From Bifidobacterium aesculapii (GTDB lineage Bacteria; Actinomycetota; Actinomycetes; Actinomycetales; Bifidobacteriaceae), in the NCBI RefSeq assembly GCF_001417815.1, contig NZ_BCFK01000059.1:1-41120 (forward strand): a stretch of DNA of 41,120 nt, written 5' to 3'. The position numbers and the translations under genes were made by a program. A model generated the notes under the pieces. It had not been told where the DNA came from, searched no databases, and saw only the letters and a program-made list of their open reading frames with translations. This document shows positions 1 to 8,765 of the stretch, piece by piece (the stretch's first letter is position 1; each line of letters opens with the position of its first letter).

Positions 1-1
1 C

Positions 2-955
2 CCCCCCCCCCCGGCCGTCGAGAAGCCGGAACCCATCGGCGGTCGACTCACCCGCCTCAAGGCGAAACTCGCCAAGTCGAACAATCCGTTCGGCAAGGCC
101 CTGTTCAACATCCTCGCCAAGGACAACCTCTCCGAAGCGGACTGGGAGGATGTCGAAGACACGCTCCTGCTCGCCGACGTCGGCGCCGAGGCGTCCGAAC
201 AGCTCGTCGACGATCTGCGCACCGACGCGCGCGTCACCGGCAAGGCCGACCCGGCCGAGGTACGCGCCGCCCTCAAGGAGAAGCTGCTCGACCTGGTCGG
301 GCGCGACACGGACCGTCGCCTCAACGCGGACAAGCCGGGCGCGAACACGCCGGGCGTCATCATCATGGTGGGCGTGAACGGCACCGGCAAGACCACCACC
401 GCCGGCAAGCTCGCCCGCCTGTTCGTCTCCGAGAACAAGAAGGTCGTCATGGGCGCGGCGGACACGTTCCGCGCCGCGGCCGCAGACCAGCTCGAAACGT
501 GGGGCGCGAAGGTGAACGTGCCCGTCGTCCGCTCCGACAAGGACGGCGCCGACCCGGCGTCGGTCGCGTTCGAGGCGAGCGCCAAGGCCAAGGAGGCGAA
601 CGCCGACGTGCTCATCATCGACACGGCCGGCCGCCTGCAGAACAAGGCGAACCTCATGGACGAGCTCGGCAAGATCCGCCGCGTCACCGAGAAGAACCTG
701 CCCGTCGACGAGGTGCTGCTCGTGCTTGACGCCACCACCGGCCAGAACGGCATGACCCAGGCGAAGGTGTTCGCCGAGGCGATCGGCATCACCGGCGTGG
801 TGCTCTCCAAGCTCGACGGTTCCGCGAAGGGCGGCATCGTGATTTCCGTGCAGAAGGAGCTCGGCGTGCCGGTCAAGCTCGTCGGCCTCGGCGAAGGCCC
901 GGACGATCTCGCGCCGTTCGATCCGGAAAGCTTCGTGGACGGGATTCTCGCCTGA
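2..955 (+). CDS. ftsY: Signal recognition particle receptor FtsY, 3' part
   Basis: This is the C-terminal 317 residues of the SRP receptor GTPase; the 5' end lies outside the window. FtsY docks ribosome-SRP complexes at the membrane and pairs its NG GTPase domain with Ffh. The reading frame begins inside a run of proline codons (12 C bases at the window edge), consistent with a Pro-rich linker before the NG domain. An N-domain helical bundle (nt 44-350) is followed by the G domain: P-loop GVNGTGKTT (nt 371-397), DTFRAAA, DTAGR (nt 620-634) and SKLD in place of the usual TKxD. The protein ends in the typical GEGPDDLAPFDPESFVDGIL. The in-frame ATG at 365 falls just before the P-loop and is not a real start. 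Very confident in family; the length of the full protein is unknown. Confidence 0.95.
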   Translation, partial: PPPPAVEKPEPIGGRLTRLKAKLAKSNNPFGKALFNILAKDNLSEADWEDVEDTLLLADVGAEASEQLVDDLRTDARVTGKADPAEVRAALKEKLLDLVGRDTDRRLNADKPGANTPGVIIMVGVNGTGKTTTAGKLARLFVSENKKVVMGAADTFRAAAADQLETWGAKVNVPVVRSDKDGADPASVAFEASAKAKEANADVLIIDTAGRLQNKANLMDELGKIRRVTEKNLPVDEVLLVLDATTGQNGMTQAKVFAEAIGITGVVLSKLDGSAKGGIVISVQKELGVPVKLVGLGEGPDDLAPFDPESFVDGILA

Positions 956-1000
956 CCCCGATGCCTGCTCCCAGGCGGTTTCGCGGGCCGTTTCGCGGGC

Positions 1001-1031
1001 CGCGATTAACAATCGCGTAACCTGCCGTAAC
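1001..1031. promoter_or_regulatory. Palindrome and GTAAC direct repeat upstream of amtB
   Basis: A perfect palindrome CGCGATT-AAC-AATCGCG (1001-1017) runs into two copies of GTAAC (1017-1021 and 1027-1031). It lies about 125 bp before amtB. Actinobacterial nitrogen regulators such as GlnR bind GTnAC-type direct repeats, but the 10-bp period here is one base shorter than the classical GlnR spacing, so assignment to a regulator is only a suggestion. Confidence 0.3.
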
Positions 1032-1154
1032 GCAATCAAAACCATCCGGGCGTTCACTATCGAACCGTTAGCCCCCATGAGGGGGACGACGAACGGAACA
1101 GAGCCGGGCTGCTCCCAGCGGCCCGGCATAGATGTGAAAGAGAGGGAGGTAGAC

Positions 1155-2781
<1,627 letters not shown>

Positions 2782-2786
2782 CCGGT

Positions 2787-2945
2787 ACCGTCGGTCCGAT
2801 CGGAACCGACGGTTCGCTCGGACCCGACGGCCGGATCCGATGACAGACGTCCCTCCTTCACCGGTGTGTGTCGCATTGCCGGGAAGGTCGGGCCATCAAT
2901 AGAGCCAGGTCCCCGCACGCCGCCCTCGTGGCCGTGCGGGGACCT
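2787..2945. terminator. Two hairpins between glnB and glnD
   Basis: The 281-bp gap holds a hairpin ACCGTCGGT/ACCGACGGT (2787-2795 with 2805-2813) directly after glnB, and a 13-bp GC-rich stem AGGTCCCCGCACG/CGTGCGGGGACCT (2907-2919 with 2933-2945). Neither is followed by a T run. They probably stop or attenuate amtB-glnB transcription before glnD, which would then need its own promoter. Confidence 0.5.
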
Positions 2946-3062
2946 GTCGTATAAGGCTCGTCATGCGGTTTTCGGGGAGCCGACCGCGGTTGACGTTTCA
3001 CGGAACGCACGGCTGCACACACCACATCACATCACACTCCCGCAACAGAAAAGGATGGCGGC

Positions 3063-4964
3063 ATGGCCAGCGCGGTCGATGGTTTGAAACAACGGTTCAT
3101 GGCGATGAGCCAGCCGGACGCGGACGGCGTCTACCGCGACGGTGCGGGCAAACGCAAGGCGCGCACCGCACTCGCGATGGACTGCCTCACCCGCCTGTGG
3201 GGCGAGGCGAAGAGCGGCGTCGACTTCACCGTGCCCGACCACGGCATCGGGCTGGCCGCCGTCGGCTCGCTCGCCCGCGGGCAGATCGGCCCCAGCTCCG
3301 ACCTCGACCTCGTGCTCATCTACGACCCGCATGCGCTGAACGACCAGCAGCTCAACGCGTTCGCCAACAAACTCTGGTACCCGCTGTGGGATTCCGGTCT
3401 CGACCTCGACCATTCCGTGCGCACCCGCCAGCAATGCGAATCCGTCACCGACCATGACCTGCCCGCCGCGATGGGATGGCTCGACGTGGAGCCCGTCGCC
3501 GGCGACATCGACCTCATCCGCGCCACCGCCGACTCCATCCTCGAACGTTGGCGCAAAGCCGCGCGCAAGCGGCTGCCCGAACTGCTCGCATCCGCCACGA
3601 GCCGACTCGACGAGTTCGGCCGTCTCCAATACATCAACCAGCCCGACATCAAGGAGTCGCGCGGCGGCCTGCGCGATTCCGTGCTCATCTCCGCGCTCGC
3701 CGTGTCGTGGCTCGCGGACCGCCCGCACGGCGCGTACGACGACGCCGTCGAACGTCTGCTCGACGTGCGCGACTGCATCCACCTCGTCGCGAACAAAGAC
3801 ACGAACCTGCTCCTCACCCCCTATCAGGACAAGGTCGCCGCGATGCTCGGCCTCGCCGACCCGACACTGCCGTCCGGCGGCGAACGCGAGGCGAAATCCA
3901 TCGACGACATGCAGACGCTGCTCGCGCGCATCGGCCGCCGCATCGCGTTCTCGCTCGACTCGACCGCCTCGCGCGCCGAGCATTCGCTCACGCACGAGCG
4001 CCCTCGTTTCGCGTTCTTCCAGATGATGTCGCAGCGCGCCGGCGGCCATCGCGAGGCGCCGAAGTTCGAGACGGTCGCGCCGGGCGTCGCCGTACACGAG
4101 CGTGAGATCGTGCTCGCGCCGGGCGCCGATCCGTCGCGCGACGCCGCGCTCGCGCTGCGCGTCGCGCTCGCCTCGGCGCAGCGCGCGCTGCCGATCAACC
4201 CCGGTACGTTGGAGAGTCTGCGCCGCTGCCCGATCCACAGCAACCGGTGGGACGCCACGACGCGCGACCTGTTCGTGCGGCTGCTCGCGTCCGGCCCGGA
4301 GCTCATCCGCGTGTGGGAGGAGATCGATTTCGTCGACATTCCGGGCAAATGGATGCCGGAATGGTTGGGCATCCGCAATCGTCCGTCGGTTTCGGCCGCG
4401 CACCGCTACACCATCGACCGTCATTCCGTGGAGGTCGTGTCGCGGCTGACGCGCGAGATCGGATTCCCGTCGCGCGCCGACCGCGACGCGGCCGCGGGGG
4501 CCGCGCGCGGTGCCGGCGTCGCCGCGGACGGTTCCGGCGTGCCGCGGTATGACGACACGCATTTCACGGCGCTGCTGCTCGCCGGCATCCTGCATGACAT
4601 CGGCAAACGTTCCGGCGTGGCCGATCACGCCGCGGAGGGCGCACGGCACGCGCCGGTGATCCTCAAACGCATGGGCTACGACGCGGATATCGTGCGCATG
4701 GTGACATTGCTCGTGCGCGAGCATCTGACGTTGAGCGAGTTCGCGACCGGCCGCAATCCGAACGATCCGAACACCGGTTCCGATTTGGCGAACCAGTTGC
4801 GCCATGATCCGATGCTGCTTGACATGCTCTATGATTTGACGCGCGCCGACGGTTCGTCGCTGGGCGCCACTTCGGAGGAGGCCATCACGAAGAAGTACGG
4901 GTGGAGCACGTGGCGAGAGACGCTGGTCAAACAGATGGTCGCCGCGACCCGCTACCACATGTGA
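3063..4964 (+). CDS. glnD: [Protein-PII] nucleotidyltransferase GlnD lacking ACT domains
   Basis: A 633-residue GlnD that adds and removes a nucleotide on Tyr51 of PII. The nucleotidyltransferase motif GSLARGQIGPSSDLDLVLI carries the metal-binding pair Asp80/Asp82. A GlnD-linker region follows (ESRGGLRDSVLISAL), then an HD hydrolase domain with ILHDIGK (His511, Asp512) and MVTLLVREHLTL. The protein ends about 120 residues after the HD motif (AATRYHM), whereas the E. coli enzyme (about 890 residues) continues with two glutamine-sensing ACT domains. No ACT-like sequence follows before the convergent MATE gene. The ATG at 3063 is preceded by AAAAGGA. Function as PII modifier is supported by the amtB-glnB neighbourhood; whether it uridylylates or adenylylates cannot be read from the sequence. 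Confidence 0.9.
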   Translation: MASAVDGLKQRFMAMSQPDADGVYRDGAGKRKARTALAMDCLTRLWGEAKSGVDFTVPDHGIGLAAVGSLARGQIGPSSDLDLVLIYDPHALNDQQLNAFANKLWYPLWDSGLDLDHSVRTRQQCESVTDHDLPAAMGWLDVEPVAGDIDLIRATADSILERWRKAARKRLPELLASATSRLDEFGRLQYINQPDIKESRGGLRDSVLISALAVSWLADRPHGAYDDAVERLLDVRDCIHLVANKDTNLLLTPYQDKVAAMLGLADPTLPSGGEREAKSIDDMQTLLARIGRRIAFSLDSTASRAEHSLTHERPRFAFFQMMSQRAGGHREAPKFETVAPGVAVHEREIVLAPGADPSRDAALALRVALASAQRALPINPGTLESLRRCPIHSNRWDATTRDLFVRLLASGPELIRVWEEIDFVDIPGKWMPEWLGIRNRPSVSAAHRYTIDRHSVEVVSRLTREIGFPSRADRDAAAGAARGAGVAADGSGVPRYDDTHFTALLLAGILHDIGKRSGVADHAAEGARHAPVILKRMGYDADIVRMVTLLVREHLTLSEFATGRNPNDPNTGSDLANQLRHDPMLLDMLYDLTRADGSSLGATSEEAITKKYGWSTWRETLVKQMVAATRYHM

Positions 4965-5005
4965 GCCGCCGCGTGCGGACCGTGGATTGGGCCGCACGCG
5001 GCGGC
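4965..5005. terminator. Bidirectional hairpin between glnD and MATE genes
   Basis: A 14-bp perfect stem GCCGCCGCGTGCGG/CCGCACGCGGCGGC (4965-4978 with 4992-5005) begins right after the glnD stop codon and lies between two convergent genes. There is no T run, but the position and strength suggest a terminator for both. Confidence 0.65.
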
Positions 5006-5026
5006 TCGGGAGGGAATCGTGGTGGT

Positions 5027-6361
5027 TCAGGAACGAACCGTGATCCACGCGTCGCCGTGGGCGCGCAGGGCGTTGAACAGGGCGCGCAGACCGATGAACA
5101 CCACGTTGAGCACCACCCACAGGGCGATCATGCGCGCGGCGGGCGTGGTGAGCACGGCGCCGTCCAGCGCGTTCACGCCGACGAGCGCGAGCAGGTACGC
5201 GCAGGCGGTCGTGCAGCAGGCGCCGGCGAGGTAGCGGTAGTCGCCCGCGCCGATGAGGATGCCGTCGAGCGCCCACATCCACCCGCACAACGGCAGGAAC
5301 ACGGCCTGCGTGGCCATGCCGATCGTGATGAGCGTCTGCACGTCGGCGCTGGGGGAGAACAACGGCGCAGCCACGAAGCCCGCCACGGCCATCCCCACGC
5401 CGATCATCACGCCGCATGCCGCGCCGGCACGCCCCGCCGCCGCGGTCATCGCGCGCGCCTCGCGGAACCGCCGCGCGCCGATTTCGGTGGCGACGAGCGC
5501 CTGCCCGGCGACGCCGATCGCGTCCAGCATGTTCAATACGAAATTCCATGACGCGTTCACCGCCTGATACGCGGCGAGCACCGTGACGCCCATGCGCGCC
5601 GCGAGCATGACCGTCGCCACGAGGCAGACGCGCAGGGCGAGCGTGCGCACGAACAGCGGCAGGCCGTCGCCCGCGCTGGTGAGGATGCCGGCGAGGCGCG
5701 GACGCACCGACGCGCCTTCCGCGCGCGACCACAGGATCGCCGGAACCGTCAGGAAGACGCCCATGAACCATTGCGCGATCAGCGTGGCCGCGCCCGAACC
5801 GGTGATGCCCCAGCCGAATCCGATGACGAACAGCAGTTCCAGCACCGTGTTCACGATTGCGCCGGCGATGGCTGCGGTCAGGGTGATGCGCACCTTCTGC
5901 AGGCCGCGGAAGATGCCGTTCGCCGCGTAGACGAGCAGCATGCCGGGCAATCCGAACACGACGGCTTCGAGGTAGCGTTGCGCCTGGTCGAGCACCGGCC
6001 CGCTCGCGCCGAGCGCCGCGCACAACGGCCGTGCGGCGGCGAACAGCGTGGCCGATACGACGACGCCGATGATGAGCGCCAGCCACATGCCGTCGATGCC
6101 CGCTTCGAGGCCTTCGCGGCGGCGGTTCGCGCCGATGAGCCGCGCCACCTGCGAAGTGGTGCCGTAGGCGAGAAAGACGCACAGGCCGACGGTGGTGAGG
6201 ATGATGGTCGATCCGATGGACAGTCCCGCCAATGCCGCGTCGCCGATATGGCCGACGACGGCCGTGTCGATGAGGATGAACGTGGGTTCGGCGATGAGCT
6301 GGCCGAACGTGGGGAGCGCCAACGCGGCGATTCGCGCGTAGGTGCTGCGGCTGTTGCTCAT
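5027..6361 (-). CDS. MATE family efflux transporter
   Basis: A 444-residue polytopic membrane protein of the MATE (multidrug and toxic compound extrusion) family, which exports organic cations in exchange for Na+ or H+. It has two homologous halves of about six hydrophobic segments each. The N-terminal region reads LALPTFGQLIAEPTFILIDTAVVGHIG, the usual MATE opening for the DinF-like branch (DTAxVG). VYAANGIFRGLQ in the first half is also characteristic. GGAGCG lies just upstream of the ATG at 6361. It is monocistronic, convergent with glnD, and its upstream side faces the DnaA-box cluster. The substrate cannot be predicted. Confidence 0.88.
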   Translation of the reverse strand: MSNSRSTYARIAALALPTFGQLIAEPTFILIDTAVVGHIGDAALAGLSIGSTIILTTVGLCVFLAYGTTSQVARLIGANRRREGLEAGIDGMWLALIIGVVVSATLFAAARPLCAALGASGPVLDQAQRYLEAVVFGLPGMLLVYAANGIFRGLQKVRITLTAAIAGAIVNTVLELLFVIGFGWGITGSGAATLIAQWFMGVFLTVPAILWSRAEGASVRPRLAGILTSAGDGLPLFVRTLALRVCLVATVMLAARMGVTVLAAYQAVNASWNFVLNMLDAIGVAGQALVATEIGARRFREARAMTAAAGRAGAACGVMIGVGMAVAGFVAAPLFSPSADVQTLITIGMATQAVFLPLCGWMWALDGILIGAGDYRYLAGACCTTACAYLLALVGVNALDGAVLTTPAARMIALWVVLNVVFIGLRALFNALRAHGDAWITVRS

Positions 6362-6464
6362 GTGGCGCTCCGTTTCCTTGGTTTCCGTGGTTGTTAACCT
6401 GCCGTTCAGATGCGATTACCACGGTGTTACGTGTTGCGCAAGTCGGTGTCCATGGTGGAAAAAG

Positions 6465-6713
6465 TAATCCACAGGTTATCCCCAACTTATCCACCGAGTT
6501 ATCCCCATAGTGTGGATAACTTGGTGGATTTTCGGGCGTTTTCGGGGGTGAAAATGTGGATAACTTTTTCTTATCCACATCGGTTTCGGCGTGTCGTAAG
6601 GCTTTAGGGGGTGTTTGTGGATAACAGTGTGGATAACTTTGGGCTATCCACATATCTAGTTTTCCACAGCGCGCGGCGACCGTATATCTGTGGTGCCGGG
6701 TCGATGTGGATAA
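6465..6713. repeat. Cluster of 12 DnaA-box-like 9-mers
   Basis: Six perfect matches to the DnaA box TTATCCACA/TGTGGATAA occur at 6511, 6555, 6571 (this one on the opposite strand orientation), 6616, 6628 and 6705. Six more with one mismatch occur at 6465, 6476, 6487, 6499, 6644 and 6660. The leftmost four all read TTATCC-type on the plus strand, most later ones read TGTGGATAA, so both orientations are present. The spacing is 10-45 bp. By chance a perfect 9-mer would be expected less than once in the whole window. No dnaA, dnaN or rpmH is beside it. It could be a replication origin element, a secondary DnaA-binding locus that titrates DnaA, or a DnaA-regulated promoter region. Confidence 0.8.
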
Positions 6714-7050
6714 CCGGGCGCGTGTGTTGGACGTTACGTGTTGTTCACCGTGTGGATGGTCGTGTGGGTCGGCGTGTGGGTCGTCGCGTGCCGCGCGGTC
6801 GTGGTGCGTGTGGCGTATGACGCCGTGGCGGCATCGTGATGCGTGCGTGGCGTGGCGGCGTCACGGCGTGCGCGTGTGGTGCGCGCGATTATCGTGCGCG
6901 ACGTGTCGGACCGTCGTGCGGCGCGGCGTGCGTGTGTGGTGCGGGCGCGTGGTGCGGTTGACGTGCGCGACGGGCGCGGCTCTTCCCGCGCGTACGCTCA
7001 CGTCCACCGCGTGTCCGCATGGTGGCGCTGCCTCGCTGGGGCACCACGCC
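6714..7050. other. G/T-rich low-complexity gene-free tract
   Basis: About 340 bp between the DnaA-box cluster and the aspartokinase promoter is dominated by short GTG, GCGTG and CGTG motifs on the plus strand. Open frames across it give Val/Arg/Cys-rich nonsense with no recognisable domain. No gene is called here. Confidence 0.5.
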
Positions 7051-7057
7051 CATTCCT

Positions 7058-7063
7058 TATAAT
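7058..7063 (+). promoter_or_regulatory. -10 box of the aspartokinase promoter
   Basis: A perfect TATAAT lies 79 bp before the aspartokinase start codon. No good -35 is visible at 17 bp. A leader of about 70 nt would result. Confidence 0.5.
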
Positions 7064-7141
7064 CGTTGCGTTTACGTAGAATATGCGGCAAACACTCCCG
7101 CAACAGAGAAACGGGAGGCATCGGAAGAAGATTGGATAGCA

Positions 7142-7906
7142 GTGGCTCTCATCGTGCAGAAGTACGGCGGCTCGTCGGTCGCCGATACCGATTCGATCAA
7201 ACGTGTGGCCAAACGCGTCGTCGAAACGAAGAAAAAAGGCAATAAGGTCGCCGTCGTCGTCTCCGCGATGGGCGACACCACCGACGATCTCATCGACCAG
7301 GCGCTCAGCATCGACTCCAACCCGCCCGAGCGCGAGATGGACATGCTCATGACCGCCGGCGAACGCATCTCCATGAGCCTGCTCGCCATGGCCATCCACG
7401 CGGAAGGCAGCCGCGCGCACTCCTTCACCGGCCAGCAGGCCGGCTTCTTCACCGACGCCCGCTACGGCGCAGCGCACATCAAGGCCGTCAAGCCGGAACG
7501 CGTGAAGAACGCGCTCTCCATCGGCGACGTCGCCATCGTCGCCGGCTTCCAGGGCATCAACGCGAAGGGCGACGCCACCACGCTCGGCCGCGGCGGCTCT
7601 GACACGTCCGCCGTCGCGCTCGCCGTCGCGCTCGGCGCCGACATCTGCGAGATCTACACCGACGTGGACGGCATCTTCACCGCCGACCCGCGCATCGTGC
7701 CCACCGCGCGCCGCATCCCCGCAATCGGATACGATTCGATCCTCGAAATGGCGTCCTGCGGGTCGAAGGTGCTCGCGCTGCGCTGCGTCGAATACGCGCA
7801 GCGGTTCAACATGCCGCTGCACGTGCGCTCCTCCTTCTCGCACCGGCCGGGCACGCTCGTCGTGCCGGACGGCGTCGACCCGCGCACCCTGCCGAACCTC
7901 GACTGA
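7142..7906 (+). CDS. lysC: Aspartokinase, catalytic (alpha) part only
   Basis: A 254-residue aspartate kinase catalytic domain, which phosphorylates aspartate as the first step towards lysine, threonine, methionine and diaminopimelate. The GTG at 7142 was chosen because the protein then begins [14 protein letters not shown], the normal aspartokinase N-terminus; GGAAGAAG is upstream. Other family motifs are [28 protein letters not shown] and [15 protein letters not shown]. The protein stops after [14 protein letters not shown], exactly where the catalytic domain of Corynebacterium LysC hands over to its regulatory ACT domains. Those are encoded by the next gene, 72 bp downstream, so this appears to be a two-gene enzyme, not a truncated one. 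Confidence 0.92.
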   Translation: MALIVQKYGGSSVADTDSIKRVAKRVVETKKKGNKVAVVVSAMGDTTDDLIDQALSIDSNPPEREMDMLMTAGERISMSLLAMAIHAEGSRAHSFTGQQAGFFTDARYGAAHIKAVKPERVKNALSIGDVAIVAGFQGINAKGDATTLGRGGSDTSAVALAVALGADICEIYTDVDGIFTADPRIVPTARRIPAIGYDSILEMASCGSKVLALRCVEYAQRFNMPLHVRSSFSHRPGTLVVPDGVDPRTLPNLD

Positions 7907-7978
7907 ACCCGCCGGGCGAACCCGCGACCAACCCTTGCACTTGTGCACTCTTTGCACTGAACCGAAAGCGACATACCA

Positions 7979-8545
7979 ATGAGCAACAACAACGAACAAT
8001 CCATGGGCGACCTGTTCCCGGACCTCGGCCCCGAGGCGCCGGTCATCTCCGGCATCGCGCACGACCGCAGCGAGGCGCTCGCCACCGTGCGCGGCGTGCC
8101 GAACGAGCCCGGCATGGCGGCGAAGGTGTTCGCCGAACTCGCCACCGCCGGCATCAACGTCGACATGATTGTGCAGGCAGGCTCCTCCGCCGGCACCGCG
8201 GACATCTCCTTCACCGTGCCGGAAGCGTCCGTCAAGGCCGTCGAGAACGCGCTGATTGACAACCATGACGTGCTCGACTACAAGTCCTTCGACGTGGACA
8301 CGAACGTCGGCAAGGTCGCGGTCGTGGGCGTCGGCATGAAGACCCACTCCGGTCTCGCCGCCAAGTTCTTCCAGGCGCTGAGCGACAAGGGCATCAACGT
8401 GCTGATGATCTCCACCTCCGAGATCCGCATCGCCGCCCTCGTGCCGCTCAACCAGCTCAACGACGCCGTCAAGGCCCTCCACACCGCCTACGGCCTCGAC
8501 GCCGACAAGGTGGAAGCCGTCGTCTACGGCGGCACCGGCCGCTGA
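7979..8545 (+). CDS. Aspartokinase regulatory (beta) subunit, tandem ACT domains
   Basis: A 188-residue protein with two ACT domains that matches the C-terminal regulatory half of aspartokinases. The first domain has GVPNEPGMAAKVFAELATAGINVDMIVQ. The second has KVAVVGVGMKTHSGLAAKFFQAL and NVLMISTSEIRIA, and the protein ends VVYGGTGR, as Corynebacterium LysC does (YAGTGR). In that enzyme the ACT unit binds lysine and threonine for feedback inhibition. In many bacteria the beta subunit arises from an internal start inside the same gene; here it is a separate gene with about 30 residues of its own at the N-terminus. No strong ribosome site precedes the ATG (ACATACCA), so translation may be coupled or weak. 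Confidence 0.88.
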   Translation: MSNNNEQSMGDLFPDLGPEAPVISGIAHDRSEALATVRGVPNEPGMAAKVFAELATAGINVDMIVQAGSSAGTADISFTVPEASVKAVENALIDNHDVLDYKSFDVDTNVGKVAVVGVGMKTHSGLAAKFFQALSDKGINVLMISTSEIRIAALVPLNQLNDAVKALHTAYGLDADKVEAVVYGGTGR

Positions 8546-8614
8546 ATCAGGCGCGGTGGTGACGAGCGTGTATGCTCACCACGCCCGCGTGTTCTGCCTA
8601 GATGAGCGTTACAC

Positions 8615-8718
8615 TTGACAGTGCTAATTCTCAATAAGAGCGGACATGTTAGCCGCTTTGATTGCTCAGCAGTCTTCGTGCTGTTAGGGGCGGGGTCATA
8701 CCCGCCCCGTTTTCTTTA
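8615..8718 (+). ncRNA. Candidate tracrRNA of the type II-C CRISPR locus
   Basis: The plus strand carries TGCTAATTCTCAAT (8622-8635), which pairs over 14 nt with the first 14 nt of the minus-strand repeat (GTTGGGAATTAGCA), using 12 Watson-Crick and 2 G-U pairs. Downstream come the hairpin AGCGG/CCGCT (about 8639-8657), the hairpin CAGCA/TGCTG (8667-8683) and a strong terminator. The order anti-repeat, small hairpins, terminator is that of a tracrRNA. The exact 5' end is not determined; an upstream TTGACA at 8615 overlaps the RNA itself and is not its promoter. Confidence 0.8.
8687..8718 (+). terminator. Intrinsic terminator of the tracrRNA
   Basis: A perfect 8-bp stem GGGGCGGG/CCCGCCCC (8687-8694 with 8701-8708) around a 6-nt loop is followed by GTTTTCTTTATTT. 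It lies before cas9 and separates tracrRNA from the cas operon. Confidence 0.85.
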
Positions 8719-8765
8719 TTTCGGTAGTATTGCTCATTAACGTTGTTCTCAGAGAAGAGGGTGAA

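Noticed and set aside
1..12. Run of 12 C bases as a possible assembly edge artefact
   Set aside because: It reads as proline codons in frame with ftsY, which often has a Pro-rich linker there; it cannot be decided from the window.
3027..6653. A 1208-codon open frame on the minus strand opposite glnD and through the MATE gene
   Set aside because: It is an Arg/His/Ala-rich shadow of GC-biased genes with no domain; glnD and the MATE gene explain the region.
6465..6713. Calling the DnaA-box cluster oriC
   Set aside because: No dnaA, dnaN or rpmH neighbour and no obvious AT-rich unwinding element; kept as a repeat cluster with an open role.
8730..8765. An upstream ATG as the cas9 start
   Set aside because: It would overlap a candidate -10 (TAGTAT) and add residues unlike other Cas9 proteins; the ATG at 8766 has a ribosome site.
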